Notes: a model not told the origin generated them from the sequence alone. A DNA stretch of 64,000 nt from an uncultured Oscillospiraceae bacterium (GCA_944387015.1 CALXDH010000001.1:124001-188000); one strand, 5' to 3'. Positions 41,126 through 51,285 are shown, numbered from the stretch's first letter. Made by a program: numbers and translations.

Positions 41126-44100
41126 TCAAAACAGCGTGATCTGGCTGGTCTCCGCCATACCGGCGAAGGCCCCCAGAGCCTTGAGCTGTTCGATGTGGGT
41201 CTTGGAGAGCTTGTTGCAGCACATGGCGAACTCCTCGATGGAGATGAACTCCTTCCCTTTGCGCTTTTCCACCGTATCGATGGCCGCGGACTCGCCCAGG
41301 CCGTGGACGGAGGTAAAGGGCGGCAGCAGTCCGCCCTCCGTCACCTTGAACTTGGTGGCGTCGGAGTCGTAGATGCTGATGGTGTCGAAGTGGAAGCCCC
41401 GGAGGTAGAACTCATAGCACACCTCCAGCGTGGTGAGCAGGGACTGCTCCACAGCGGTGGCGTCCTTGTTGTTCTCGATCTCCCGGATCTTCCGCTTCAC
41501 CGCTTCCTTACCGGCGCAGCAATACTCCGCGTCAAAGGCCTTGGCCCGGACGGAGAAGAAGGTTGCGTAGAAGGCCAGGGGCTCGTGGACCTTGTACCAG
41601 GCGATGCGGAAGGCCATCATAACGTAGGCCACCGCGTGGGCCTTCGGGAAGAGGTAGCCGATCTTGGCCAGGGAGTCGATGTACCACTGCGGCACGTCGT
41701 GTTCCTCCATGGCCTCCACCCAGCCGTCGTCGAAGCCGGCCTTTTTCACCTTGCCCTTTCGGACCTTCTCCATGATCTTGAAGCTCATCTTCGGGTCCAG
41801 ACCCTTGGAGATCAGGTAGAGCATGATGTCGTCACGGCAGCCCACCGTCTCCAGAACCGTAGCCGTGCCGCTCATGATCAGGTCCTTGGCGTTGCCCAGC
41901 CACACATCGGTGCCGTGGGAGAAGCCGGACAGACGCAGCAGCGTGTTGAAATCCTTGGGCTGGGTATCCACCAGCATCTGCCGGGTGAAGCGGGTGTTGA
42001 ACTCCGGAATGGCCACGGCGCCGGTGGGACCCAGGATCTCGTCGTTCTCGTACCCCAGCACCTTGCTGGAGGTGAAGATGGACATGGTGTCCGGGTCATC
42101 CAGTGGAATGTCGTGGGGGTCCACCCCGGTGAGGTCCTGCATCATGCGCACCATGGTGGGGTCATCGTGTCCCAGCATGTCCAGCTTCAGGAGGTTTGCC
42201 TCCATGGAGTGGTATTCAAAGTGGGTGGTGATGGTGTCGGAGCCATCGTCGTCCGCCGGATGCTGGACCGGGCAGAAGTCCTCCATGTCCAGATCGTCGG
42301 GGACCACCACCAGGCCGCCGGGGTGCTGGCCGGTGGTGCGGCGGGTGCCCACGCAGCCCAGCGTCAGCCGGTTCTCCTCCGCCCGTCCGGCGGTGATGCC
42401 GTTTTCCTCCAGGTACTTCTTCACAAAGCCGTAGGCCGTCTTTTCCGCCAGAGTACCGATGGTGCCCGCCCGGAACACCTGGGTCTCACCGAACATCTCA
42501 ATGGCGTGGCGGTGGGCCTTGGCCTGGTATTCGCCGGAGAAGTTCAGGTCAATATCCGGCACCTTGCCGCCGCCGAAGCCCAGGAACGTCTCAAAGGGGA
42601 TGTCGAAGCCATCCTTGACGTACTTGGTGCCGCACACGGGGCACACCTTGTCCGGCATGTCCGCGCCGCAGCCGTAGGAGCCGTCCTGGATGAACTCCGA
42701 GTGCTTGCACTTGGGGCAGCGGTAGTGGGGCGGCAGGGAGTTGACCTCCGTGATGCCGGACATGTAAGCAACCAGGGACGAGCCCACGGAGCCACGGGAG
42801 CCCACCAGGTAGCCGTTTTCCAAGCTGCGCTGCACCAACTTCTGGGCGGACATGTACACCACGTCGTACTTGCCCAGGATGCCGCCCAGCTCCACGTTCA
42901 GCCGGTCCACGATCAGCTGCGGCAGCTCGTCGCCGTAGAGCCGGTGGGCCTTCTCCCAGACCATCCGGTTCAGATCCTCCTTGGAGTTTGCAAGGCGGGG
43001 CGGGAACAGCTCCGCCGGCAGCAGCTCGAACTGCTCCACCTGATCCGCCACCAGGCGGGTATTGGTCACCACCACCTCGTAGGCCTTCTCCTCTCCCAGG
43101 TAGGAAAACTCCTTGAGCATCTCGTCGGTGGTCTTGAAGTAGATGGGCAGCGGGGCGTTGGCGTCCGGGAATTTCTTGGAGGCCAGCAGGATATGGCGGT
43201 ACGTCTCGTCCTCCGGTTCCAGGAAGTGGACATCGCCGGTGGCGCACACCGGCTTTCCCAGCTCCTCGCCCAGGCGGACGATGGTGCGGTTGAAGTCCTT
43301 CAGCTCCTCCTCCGACTGCACGTCGCCGTTGCGCAGCATGAAGGCGTTGTTGCACAGAGGCTGGATCTCCAGATAGTCGTAGAAGGAGGCGATGCGCTTG
43401 AGCTCGTCCCAGTCCTTGTGGTCCGTCACCGCCTTGAACAGCTCTCCCGCCTCGCAGGCGGAGCCCACGATGATGCCCTCCCGGTGCTCCACCAAAAGGC
43501 TCTTGGGAATCGTGGGCACCCGCTTGAAGTACTTGAGGTTGGAGGCGGAGATCATCTGGTAGAGATTCTTGAGGCCCACCTTGTTCCGGGCGATGAGGAT
43601 GATGTGCTTGGGGAAACGGTTGGTCTTGCTGCCCAGAGGCCGGAGCTTTTCCATCTCCTTGTTCACCGCCTGGAGGGTGTGGATGCCCCGCTCGTGGAGC
43701 ATCTTCCAGAAGGGGATGAGCATATAACCCACGGTGGCGGCATCGTCGCTGGCCCGGTGGTGGTTGAACGCCGGCAGGTCCAGGGCCTCCGCCACGATGT
43801 CCAGCTTGTACTTGTGCAGGTCCGGCAGCAGGTTCTGGGCCAAGATCAATGAGTCCACGTAGGTAGGCTGGAAATCCAGACCCACCTTTTTGCAGCCCGC
43901 CCGGATGAAGCCGATGTCAAACTCCGCGTTGTGGGCTGCCAGAGGCCGCCCGTTCACGAACTTCAAAAAATCCGTCAGCGCCTGCTTGAGCTGAGGGGCA
44001 TCCTTGAGCATGTCGTCGGTGATGCCGGTGAGGCCGATGATCTCCGGCGTCAGGCGGCGGTTGGGATTGACAAAGGTCTGGAACCGCTCGCAGATCTCGC

Positions 44101-45136
44101 CGTTTCGCAGCACCACGGCGCCGATCTCCGTGATGGCCTCCCGGTCCACCTTCAGGCCGGTGGTCTCGATGTCGAAGCACACGAACTCCCCGTCCAGCGG
44201 GCAATCCTGGGTACCGTGGACCACCACCCGGTCGTCGATGTTATTGACAAAATACCCCTCCACGCCGTAGAGGAGCTTGATCTTGTCCCCGGCGGCGTGC
44301 CAGGCGTCCGGGAAGGACTGGGCCACGCCGTGATCCGTGATGGCAATGGCAGGATGGCCCCAGCGGATGGCGGTCTTTACCGCCTCCTTGGTGTCTGTCA
44401 GGGCGTCCATATTGCTCATTTTGGTATGCAGGTGCAGCTCCACCCGCTTTTCCTTGGCGGTATCCTGCCGGGAAACATGGTCGATGACGCTGATGTGATA
44501 GGGATTGAGCTGGATGTCCTTGCCGTCCCAAGTGGGTTCCATCTTGCCCTGGACCATCAGCCACATCCCCGGCGCGATGGCGCCCTCCAGCTGCTGGGCT
44601 TCCTTGGTGGTAAGATTCTTCTGGACGGTGACGGAGTTGGTGTAATCCGTCATGTCAAAGCTCATGCGCCACATGCCGGGCCGCCGGGTCTCCCGGCACT
44701 CGAAGGCAAAGACCTTCCCCGCCACGGTGGCGTTGCCCATTTTCAGATCCAGGTCCCGCATGGGGCCGGGCCGGGTCTTGATGGGCTTGCCCATCAAAAT
44801 CTTGGAGGCTTTGACGGCGCCTCCCTTCTTCTCCCCGTCGGCGGGGGCAGCAGCATGGGACGGCGCGGCAGCAGAGGCGGAAGGACTCCCCACCGGCAGC
44901 TTGCACGTCACCTCCACGTCCACCTTCCGGAAGCCGTACACCCCCATCAGCAGCCGCTTTAGCTCTGCCAGGGCATCCTCCCCCAGCTCCGCCCGGGTGG
45001 TCAGACGCAGCCCGATGGACATGTCGGACTGATCGATGCAGGCGCCGGTCAGCACGGCTCCCGCCAGCTTCAGCCGCAGCTCGCCGGAAAGCTGCAGTTC
45101 CGCGAACATTTCAAAAAATGGGATGTCTCTTGACAT
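41126..45136 (-). CDS. polC: DNA polymerase III PolC (alpha with 3'-5' exonuclease)
   Basis: 1,336 aa. OB-like N-terminal part (about 140-220), PHP domain split around VELHLHTKMSNMDALTDTKE (232-251), exonuclease insertion with FDIETTGLKVDREAITEIGA (321-340, catalytic D322, E324), zinc fingers (CPKCKH ... CG ... CPVCGT), and the palm GSRGSVGSSLVAYMSGITEV and PDIDLNFSGE. The leading-strand polymerase of Firmicutes. Residues about 81-110 are an Ala/Ser/Pro-rich linker. ATG 45136 follows GGAGAGG. Last gene of the pyrH-to-polC run. Confidence 0.97.
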   Translation of the reverse strand: MSRDIPFFEMFAELQLSGELRLKLAGAVLTGACIDQSDMSIGLRLTTRAELGEDALAELKRLLMGVYGFRKVDVEVTCKLPVGSPSASAAAPSHAAAPADGEKKGGAVKASKILMGKPIKTRPGPMRDLDLKMGNATVAGKVFAFECRETRRPGMWRMSFDMTDYTNSVTVQKNLTTKEAQQLEGAIAPGMWLMVQGKMEPTWDGKDIQLNPYHISVIDHVSRQDTAKEKRVELHLHTKMSNMDALTDTKEAVKTAIRWGHPAIAITDHGVAQSFPDAWHAAGDKIKLLYGVEGYFVNNIDDRVVVHGTQDCPLDGEFVCFDIETTGLKVDREAITEIGAVVLRNGEICERFQTFVNPNRRLTPEIIGLTGITDDMLKDAPQLKQALTDFLKFVNGRPLAAHNAEFDIGFIRAGCKKVGLDFQPTYVDSLILAQNLLPDLHKYKLDIVAEALDLPAFNHHRASDDAATVGYMLIPFWKMLHERGIHTLQAVNKEMEKLRPLGSKTNRFPKHIILIARNKVGLKNLYQMISASNLKYFKRVPTIPKSLLVEHREGIIVGSACEAGELFKAVTDHKDWDELKRIASFYDYLEIQPLCNNAFMLRNGDVQSEEELKDFNRTIVRLGEELGKPVCATGDVHFLEPEDETYRHILLASKKFPDANAPLPIYFKTTDEMLKEFSYLGEEKAYEVVVTNTRLVADQVEQFELLPAELFPPRLANSKEDLNRMVWEKAHRLYGDELPQLIVDRLNVELGGILGKYDVVYMSAQKLVQRSLENGYLVGSRGSVGSSLVAYMSGITEVNSLPPHYRCPKCKHSEFIQDGSYGCGADMPDKVCPVCGTKYVKDGFDIPFETFLGFGGGKVPDIDLNFSGEYQAKAHRHAIEMFGETQVFRAGTIGTLAEKTAYGFVKKYLEENGITAGRAEENRLTLGCVGTRRTTGQHPGGLVVVPDDLDMEDFCPVQHPADDDGSDTITTHFEYHSMEANLLKLDMLGHDDPTMVRMMQDLTGVDPHDIPLDDPDTMSIFTSSKVLGYENDEILGPTGAVAIPEFNTRFTRQMLVDTQPKDFNTLLRLSGFSHGTDVWLGNAKDLIMSGTATVLETVGCRDDIMLYLISKGLDPKMSFKIMEKVRKGKVKKAGFDDGWVEAMEEHDVPQWYIDSLAKIGYLFPKAHAVAYVMMAFRIAWYKVHEPLAFYATFFSVRAKAFDAEYCCAGKEAVKRKIREIENNKDATAVEQSLLTTLEVCYEFYLRGFHFDTISIYDSDATKFKVTEGGLLPPFTSVHGLGESAAIDTVEKRKGKEFISIEEFAMCCNKLSKTHIEQLKALGAFAGMAETSQITLF

Positions 45137-45158
45137 GGTTTCCTCTCCAAACAAGTAT

Positions 45159-45181
45159 ACAGCCGGCAAAACGCCGGCTGT
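45159..45181 (-). other. Intercistronic hairpin between ispG and polC
   Basis: Perfect stem ACAGCCGGC / GCCGGCTGT with a 5-nt loop and no T-run. It may be an mRNA-stabilising or processing element, or a weak attenuator, between ispG and polC. Confidence 0.5.
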
Positions 45182-45227
45182 GGTGGTGTCGTTCCTTCTT
45201 GCGGCACTCGGCCCCTTCCGGGGCGTC

Positions 45228-46265
45228 TCAGAGCTTGTCGATCTCCTCCATCAGCTTGTCCACAAGCTGCTCCTGAGATACCTTGTAAAGGATTTCTCCC
45301 TTACGGAAAATCAGACCCTCTCCCTTGCCGCCGGCGATTCCGATGTCCGCCGCCGCGGCCTCACCGGGGCCGTTGACGGCGCATCCCATCACCGCCACGG
45401 TGATGTTCTTCGTACAGTTCGCCAGCCGCCGCTCCACCTCTTCCGCCATGGGGATCAGGTCGATGCGGGTACGGCCGCAGGTGGGACAGGCGATGAGGTT
45501 CACGCCCTCTTTCCGAAGGCCCGCCGCCTTCAAAATCTTCTTGGCAGCGTAGATCTCCTCCACCGGGTCGGCGGTCAGCGTCACCCGGATGGTGTCGCCG
45601 ATGCCCATACACAAAAGGCCGCCGATGCCCATGGCGGACTTCACCAGGCCCATGGAAGGTGTGCCCGCCTCGGTGACGCCCAGGTGCAGGGGATAATCTG
45701 TCTCCTCGCTCAGCAGCCGGTAGGCCGCCATGGTCAGCGGCACGTCGGAGCATTTGACGGAGATGCAGATGTCATCAAAGTCAAACTTGTTCAAGAGGGC
45801 CACATGTCCCATGGCGCTCTCCACCAGGGCCTCGGCGGTGACACCGCCGTACTTGGCCCGCAGCTCCTTTTCCAGAGAGCCGCCGTTGACGCCGATGCGG
45901 ATGGGGATGGACTTCTGGCGACAGATGTCCGCCACCGCCTTCACCTTCTCCTCCCCGCCGATATTGCCGGGGTTGATGCGGATGGCATCGATCCCCCGCT
46001 CTGCGCACATCAGGGCGTATTTGTAGTTGAAGTGGATGTCCGCGATCAGGGGGATGGAGATCTGCTCGCGGATCTTGTCCACCGCTTCCGCCGCTGCCTG
46101 GTCCGGGATGGCCACCCGGATGATCTCGCAGCCCGCCGCCTCCAGGGCGTGGATCTGGGCCACGGTGGCCGCCACGTCGTCGGTTTTCGTATTGCACATG
46201 GACTGGATGGACACCGGGGCACCGCCGCCCACCGCCACCTTACCCACCATGAGACGCTTGGTCAT
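45228..46265 (-). CDS. ispG: 4-hydroxy-3-methylbut-2-en-1-yl diphosphate synthase
   Basis: 345 aa. TIM barrel begins MVGKVAVGGGAPVSIQSMC; IRINPGNIGG; and the C-terminal 4Fe-4S ligands in CPTCGRTRIDL and MGCAVNGPGEA. Penultimate step of the MEP isoprenoid pathway; dxr of the same pathway is three genes upstream. Its ATG overlaps the GNAT stop (ATGA). Confidence 0.97.
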   Translation of the reverse strand: MTKRLMVGKVAVGGGAPVSIQSMCNTKTDDVAATVAQIHALEAAGCEIIRVAIPDQAAAEAVDKIREQISIPLIADIHFNYKYALMCAERGIDAIRINPGNIGGEEKVKAVADICRQKSIPIRIGVNGGSLEKELRAKYGGVTAEALVESAMGHVALLNKFDFDDICISVKCSDVPLTMAAYRLLSEETDYPLHLGVTEAGTPSMGLVKSAMGIGGLLCMGIGDTIRVTLTADPVEEIYAAKKILKAAGLRKEGVNLIACPTCGRTRIDLIPMAEEVERRLANCTKNITVAVMGCAVNGPGEAAAADIGIAGGKGEGLIFRKGEILYKVSQEQLVDKLMEEIDKL

Positions 46266-46780
46266 GCTTGTTCCTCCTTCAAAAGGGCGTAGAGGCAGCT
46301 GTCCAACAGCTGCCCGTTCTTATAGATTCCGCAGTGCCGGACACCCTCCAGCGCAAACCCCGCCTTCTCCAACACGACCTGGGAGGCTTTGTTGGGGGCG
46401 TATACCTCCGCCTGGATGCGGACGAGATCAAAGGCGGCAAAGGCCTCCCGGCAGATCTGCCGCACCGCCGCCGTCATCACGCCCCGGCCCCAGAAAGGCC
46501 GTCCCAGCCAGTAGCCCAGCTCGCCGTTTCTGCAATACACATCCTGCCCCCGGGTCACCGTGATGCAGCCCACTGCCTGACCGCCGATCATAACGGCCCG
46601 GCTCAGCTGGTCCCGGCTCTCCCGCTCCAGGCAGTCCCGGATAAAAAATTCCGCGTCCGGCCGGGTATAGGGGCTGGGGAACACATCCCGGAGATTGGCG
46701 GCAATACCGGGGTCATCGGCATAGCGGACCAGGGAGACGGCGTCCATCTCCCGCCAGGGCCGCAGACAAAACGCCGTCAT
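46262..46780 (-). CDS. GNAT acetyltransferase, RimJ/RimL type
   Basis: 172 aa. LRPWREMDAVSLVRYADDPG at the N-terminus, acetyl-CoA loop LGRPFWGRGVMTAAVRQIC and the C-terminal ASQVVLEKAGFALEGVRHCG typical of N-acetyltransferases acting on amino groups. Target unknown. It is not normally part of the rseP-ispG order and is translationally coupled to ispG. Confidence 0.88.
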   Translation of the reverse strand: MTAFCLRPWREMDAVSLVRYADDPGIAANLRDVFPSPYTRPDAEFFIRDCLERESRDQLSRAVMIGGQAVGCITVTRGQDVYCRNGELGYWLGRPFWGRGVMTAAVRQICREAFAAFDLVRIQAEVYAPNKASQVVLEKAGFALEGVRHCGIYKNGQLLDSCLYALLKEEQA

Positions 46781-46793
46781 CTCCCCCGCCTCC

Positions 46794-47855
46794 TTATGTC
46801 ACCAGTTTGAATACGTCGTGGAAGGTCACCAGGAGCATAAAGCCCATCAGCACCACGAATCCCGCCGTGTTCACTGCCGCGGTGTACCGCTCTGGGATCT
46901 TCCGCTTGAACAGCAGCAGGCACACCGCGTCCACCAGCAAGAAGAAGATTCGGCCGCCGTCCAGAGCGGGAATGGGCAGCAGGTTCATCACCGCCAGGTT
47001 CACCGCCACCAGCGCCGCAAAATAGAAGATGCGGAACCAGGCCACTCCGGCGCTGGGAGCGTCGTTGCCCACCTCGGTGATGGCGCTGACGATACCCACA
47101 GGGCCGCTGAGATCCTGCATGGTGGCCCCGCCAGTGACCAGCTGGGCAAGACTGAACCACACCAACTGCACAAAGTCCAGCGCGGTGTACCAGGTGTACT
47201 GGAGCTTCACCGGCAGCGTGGCCTCATGGGCATAGGCGCCCACTGTCAATCCGAAACCCACATAGCTGCTGCCGTCTGCCGCGGTGTAGGTCTGGCGCCG
47301 GAGATCCTCGATCAGCACATGTTCGCCGTCCCGGATGACCTCCACGTCCACAGTATCGTCGGCGTACTGCAAAAACAGCGCCGCATCTCCTGCCAGATAC
47401 GTCCGGTATCCGTCCACCTTGTAGATGAGATCCCCCTCCTGCAGCCCGGTCTCCTGCTGGGCAAGCTCCGGGGCTAGGCCGACGATCTGGTCGGTATTTA
47501 CCGCCGTCACGTTGGCATACAGCGCCAGTAAAATCACTACGCCGGTCAAAAAGTTCATCAGTGCACCGGCGGCAAAAATAATGAGCTGCTTCCAGAAGCC
47601 CTGCCGGGTGAGGGACCGCTCGTCACCGGTGTCTTCATCCTCTCCCTCCATGGCGCAGTACCCGCCGATGGGCAGCGCCCGCAGGGAGTACTGGGTCTCT
47701 CCTCTCTGCCGGGTCCAGATAGCCGGACCCATGCCGATGGAAAACTCATTCACCCGCACGCCGCAGAGCTTCGCCGCCGCGAAATGGCCGAACTCATGAA
47801 CGGCAATGAGAATGCCGAACATGAGGATCGCCGCCAGAATAAACACAATGGTCAT
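46794..47855 (-). CDS. rseP: Site-2 intramembrane metalloprotease RseP
   Basis: 353 aa. Zinc-site HEFGH (20-24) in the first membrane segment, a PDZ domain (about 130-200, LQEGDLIYKVDGYRT), and NLLPIPALDGGRIFF in the third segment supplying the Asp ligand. Cleaves membrane-bound regulators and signal peptides. Standard position between dxr and ispG. Confidence 0.96.
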   Translation of the reverse strand: MTIVFILAAILMFGILIAVHEFGHFAAAKLCGVRVNEFSIGMGPAIWTRQRGETQYSLRALPIGGYCAMEGEDEDTGDERSLTRQGFWKQLIIFAAGALMNFLTGVVILLALYANVTAVNTDQIVGLAPELAQQETGLQEGDLIYKVDGYRTYLAGDAALFLQYADDTVDVEVIRDGEHVLIEDLRRQTYTAADGSSYVGFGLTVGAYAHEATLPVKLQYTWYTALDFVQLVWFSLAQLVTGGATMQDLSGPVGIVSAITEVGNDAPSAGVAWFRIFYFAALVAVNLAVMNLLPIPALDGGRIFFLLVDAVCLLLFKRKIPERYTAAVNTAGFVVLMGFMLLVTFHDVFKLVT

Positions 47856-47865
47856 GCAAAAACTC

Positions 47866-49014
47866 CTAGTTTGATTTGCGCAGGACGCTCTCCCGGGCCA
47901 ACCGGTCCGCCTCCAGAATGTCCTCCAGCGTGGGGGACGCCACCACGGCCACCTCCGCCCGGGCCTGGGCCACCAAATCCGGGATGTCGTGGAAGCCGAT
48001 CCGGTCCGCCAGGAACAGTCTCACCGCCTCCTCGTTGGCACCGTTCAAAACGGCACAGGCAGTGCCGCCCTGAGCGGCCGCCTCCTCCGCCAGACGCAGG
48101 CAGGGAAACGCCGTCCGGTCCGGCTGGGCAAAGGTCAGCGGCGGGCAGCTGAGCAGATCCAGCGGCTCCGCCGGGTTCTCTCCCCGGTTGGGATAGGTCA
48201 TGGCGTAGCGAATGGGCAGCCGCATATCCGGTGTGCCCAGCTGGGCCAGCACGGCGCCGTCCCGGTACTCCACCAGGGAGTGGACGATACTCTGCCGGTG
48301 GATCACCACCGACACCTGGGAAAGCGGCAGGCGGTAGAGCCGCATGGCCTCAATGACCTCCAGGCCCTTGTTCATCAGCGTGGCGCAGTCCACAGTGATC
48401 TTGGGACCCATGGTCCAGTTGGGATGGCGCAGGGCGTCCTCCTTGGTCATTTTGCCCACTTCGTCGTAACTCATGCCGTAAAAGGGGCCGCCGGAGCAGG
48501 TCAGGATCAGGCGCCGGATCTCCCGGCGGTCGGCGCAGCCCTGGAGGCACTGGAAAATGGCGGAGTGCTCGGAGTCCACGGGAACGATCTCCGCTCCCGC
48601 CTGCTCCGCCGCGTCCATCACCAGCTCGCCGGCACACACCAGCGTCTCCTTGTTGGCCAGGGCGATCCGCTTTTTCTCCCCGATGGCGGCCAGCGTGGGC
48701 CTGAGACCCACCATGCCCACCACCGCGGTGACCACGGTGTCCGCCTGGGGAAGCGTCGCCGCCTCCATCAAGCCTTCAAAGCCGCCCACCACGGTGGTGT
48801 CCGTATCCGCCACCCGGGCACGCAGGTCCCGGGCCGCCGCCTCATCGGTGAGGACCGCCAAAGCGGGGTGGAACTGGCGGATCTGCTCCTCCATCCGTTC
48901 AACGCTGGCGTGGGCGGTGATGGCCGCCACCCGGAGATGCAGCTGCTGCGCCACGTCCAGCGTCTGCCGGCCGATGGAGCCGGTGGAGCCCAAAATGGAA
49001 ATCGTCTTGCTCAT
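47866..49014 (-). CDS. dxr: 1-deoxy-D-xylulose 5-phosphate reductoisomerase
   Basis: 382 aa. NADPH site ISILGSTGSIGRQTLDVAQQ, ALANKETLVCAGELVM, active-site PVDSEHSAIFQCLQG, and LTCSGGPFYG. Second step of the MEP pathway. 11 bp before rseP. Confidence 0.97.
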   Translation of the reverse strand: MSKTISILGSTGSIGRQTLDVAQQLHLRVAAITAHASVERMEEQIRQFHPALAVLTDEAAARDLRARVADTDTTVVGGFEGLMEAATLPQADTVVTAVVGMVGLRPTLAAIGEKKRIALANKETLVCAGELVMDAAEQAGAEIVPVDSEHSAIFQCLQGCADRREIRRLILTCSGGPFYGMSYDEVGKMTKEDALRHPNWTMGPKITVDCATLMNKGLEVIEAMRLYRLPLSQVSVVIHRQSIVHSLVEYRDGAVLAQLGTPDMRLPIRYAMTYPNRGENPAEPLDLLSCPPLTFAQPDRTAFPCLRLAEEAAAQGGTACAVLNGANEEAVRLFLADRIGFHDIPDLVAQARAEVAVVASPTLEDILEADRLARESVLRKSN

Positions 49015-49056
49015 AATCCTATCCTATTCCCGAAAGCTGAAAATAATCTGCATTTC

Positions 49057-49896
49057 TCAAAGCACCTGGAGGCACCGCAGCACCAGCCACACGGCGGGGG
49101 CCGCGAAGGTCACGGAGTCGAACCGGTCCAGGATGCCGCCGTGTCCCGGCAGGAGGTTGCCGTAGTCCTTGACGCCGAATTCCCGCTTGATGACGGAAAA
49201 GCTCAGATCGCCGATTTGGCTGATGATGCTGCCCACCACGCCGAAAATCAGCACCTCCTGGGGGCGCATAAAGGCATCCTGGAGCACCCAGGCGCCCACG
49301 AACATCATGATCACCATGCCGATGACGCCGCCGATCACACCACCCACGGCACCTTCCACCGTCTTCTTGGGGCTGACCCGGGGGGCCAGCTTGTGCTTTC
49401 CAAAGAGCATCCCGGCAAAGAGCGCGCAGGTATCGGAACCGAAGGAGATGCAAAGAGGGAAAAACACCAGCAGCATTCCGATGGCGGGCACCATCCGCAG
49501 CCGCAGCAGACAGGAGAGCATCAGCGGGAATACCAGGGCGCCGAAGATGGCCGCGGTGACCGCGGCAAAGGGGATACCTTTGTCTCCGTCATAGCGGTGG
49601 ATGGCCAGCACGAACACCAGGAACACGAACACCGCCCCCAAGATGCCCGTCAGGGGAAGCTCCGCCGTTTCCACGGACATCTCCAGGCACACGCACACCG
49701 GCACCAGCGCCGCCGCCAGCACCGTCAGGGGGATCAGGGGCTTCCCCGCCTCCCCGGCTACGGCGTGCATCAGTTCCCAGGCACCCACAGCGCACATACC
49801 TGCCAGCAGCACCATGGTGGCCCACGCAGGCGCCCAGCTCAGCACCAGAATCAGAAACGGTACGCCCACCACGGCCACCATCACACGTTTGAACAT
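49057..49896 (-). CDS. cdsA: Phosphatidate cytidylyltransferase
   Basis: 279 aa, multiple membrane segments. Ends with the CDP-alcohol signature SVIKREFGVKDYGNLLPGHG then GILDRFDS. Makes CDP-diacylglycerol. ATG 49896 taken; an adjacent TTG (49899) is the alternative, with better spacing to GAGGA. Confidence 0.95.
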   Translation of the reverse strand: MFKRVMVAVVGVPFLILVLSWAPAWATMVLLAGMCAVGAWELMHAVAGEAGKPLIPLTVLAAALVPVCVCLEMSVETAELPLTGILGAVFVFLVFVLAIHRYDGDKGIPFAAVTAAIFGALVFPLMLSCLLRLRMVPAIGMLLVFFPLCISFGSDTCALFAGMLFGKHKLAPRVSPKKTVEGAVGGVIGGVIGMVIMMFVGAWVLQDAFMRPQEVLIFGVVGSIISQIGDLSFSVIKREFGVKDYGNLLPGHGGILDRFDSVTFAAPAVWLVLRCLQVL

Positions 49897-49924
49897 CAAA
49901 AATCAGTCCTCTTCCTGTAAAGGG

Positions 49925-50677
49925 TTATTTCTTCACACCGCCGAAACGACGGTCTCTTGTCCGGTATGCCGCGATGGCCCGGTCCAGCTCCGCCTCGTCA
50001 AAGTCCGGCCAGAGCACGTCGGTGAAGTAAAACTCCGAATAGGCGCACTGCCAGAGCAGGAAGTTGCTCAGCCGCAGCTCCCCGCTGGGACGGATGATGA
50101 GCTCCGGGTCCGGGATGCCGGCGGAATCCAGGTAGGAGGAAAAGAGGCCCTCCTCCAGTTCCTCCGGCTTCCGCTTTCCGGATGCGCAGTCGGCGGCAAA
50201 CTGCCGGGCCGCACGCAAAATCTCGTCCCGACCGCCGTAGTTGAGGCAGACGTTGGCCTGGAAATCATCCTTGGAGAGGTGCTCCGTGATCTCGTCGGTC
50301 TCCTTGGCCAGAGCCCGCAGCTCCGGTGCGATGGGGGTCATGTCTCCGAAGAAGTGGAGCCGGATGTGGTCTTTCTCCATGGTGTCCACCGCCTCCAGCA
50401 GATACCGCTTGAGCAGCAGCATGATGGCAGAGACCTCGCTCTCAGATCGCTTCCAGTTCTCCGTGGAGAAGGCGTACACTGTGAGGTACTTCACGCCGAT
50501 GTTTTTGCAGTAGGTGGCGATGCGGCGGAACGTCTCCGCCCCCGCCTTGTGGCCGGCGGTACGGGGCAGTCCCCGCTTGGTGGCCCAGCGGCCGTTGCCG
50601 TCCATAATAATCGCAATATGGCGAGGCAGATCTTTCATCTGCCCCGCCGTATCGGTGGTTTTCAAAATCTCAGCCAT
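49925..50677 (-). CDS. uppS: Undecaprenyl diphosphate synthase
   Basis: 250 aa. HIAIIMDGNGRWATKRGLPR (catalytic Asp), STENWKRS, and the C-terminal RPSGELRLSNFLLWQCAYSE then FTDVLWPDF. Builds the C55 lipid carrier for cell wall synthesis. ATG overlaps the frr stop by 1 nt. Confidence 0.97.
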   Translation of the reverse strand: MAEILKTTDTAGQMKDLPRHIAIIMDGNGRWATKRGLPRTAGHKAGAETFRRIATYCKNIGVKYLTVYAFSTENWKRSESEVSAIMLLLKRYLLEAVDTMEKDHIRLHFFGDMTPIAPELRALAKETDEITEHLSKDDFQANVCLNYGGRDEILRAARQFAADCASGKRKPEELEEGLFSSYLDSAGIPDPELIIRPSGELRLSNFLLWQCAYSEFYFTDVLWPDFDEAELDRAIAAYRTRDRRFGGVKK

Positions 50678-51234
50678 CAGACCGCCAGCAATTCCTTCTC
50701 CTTCTTGGCCAGCAGCTCATCGAGCTTCTTGCAGCTCTCGTCCGTCAGCTTCTGAAGGTCCTTCTCCGCCTGCTTGAGGTCATCCTCGGTGATCTCGGAA
50801 GCCTTCTCCTTCTTCTTGAACGCCTCCATGGCATCCCGACGGATGTTGCGGACGGCCACCTTGCCGTTTTCGGCATACTTATGGATCTGCTTGACCAGCT
50901 CCTTACGGCGCTCCTCCGTCAGCTGGGGGAAGGTCAGACGAATGCACTTGCCGTCGTTCTGGGGATTGATGCCCAGGTCAGAGTTCTGGATGGCCTTCTC
51001 GATGCTCTTGAGGGCGGTGCCATCCCAGGGGGAGATCACCAGGGCCCGGGGATCGGGAGAGGAGATGGCCGCGATCTGCTGGATGGGAGTGGGACTGCCA
51101 TAGTAGTCCACCATGATGCGGTCCAGCACAGAGGCGTTTGCACGTCCCGCACGCACGGAGGCAAAGTCCGCGGAGACAGAGTCAATGCTCTTCTTCATTT
51201 TCTCTTCGTAAATCTTGTATTCCTCTTTCAACAT
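50677..51234 (-). CDS. frr: Ribosome recycling factor
   Basis: 185 aa, canonical length. VRAGRANASVLDRIMVDYYG, ISPWDGTALKSIEKAIQNSD, and the conserved IRLTFPQLTEERRKELVK. Frees ribosomes after termination together with EF-G. Downstream of pyrH, the usual pairing. Confidence 0.97.
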   Translation of the reverse strand: MLKEEYKIYEEKMKKSIDSVSADFASVRAGRANASVLDRIMVDYYGSPTPIQQIAAISSPDPRALVISPWDGTALKSIEKAIQNSDLGINPQNDGKCIRLTFPQLTEERRKELVKQIHKYAENGKVAVRNIRRDAMEAFKKKEKASEITEDDLKQAEKDLQKLTDESCKKLDELLAKKEKELLAV

Positions 51235-51285
51235 ATGGGGGTCCTTCCTTTCACTTTGCGTATTGGGAGGCGCGGAAATGCGCGG

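Noticed and set aside
40988..43852. 954-codon open frame on the + strand opposite polC
   Set aside because: Antisense shadow of PolC with no motif or ribosome-binding site; similar long shadows lie opposite lon, clpX, thrC and others.
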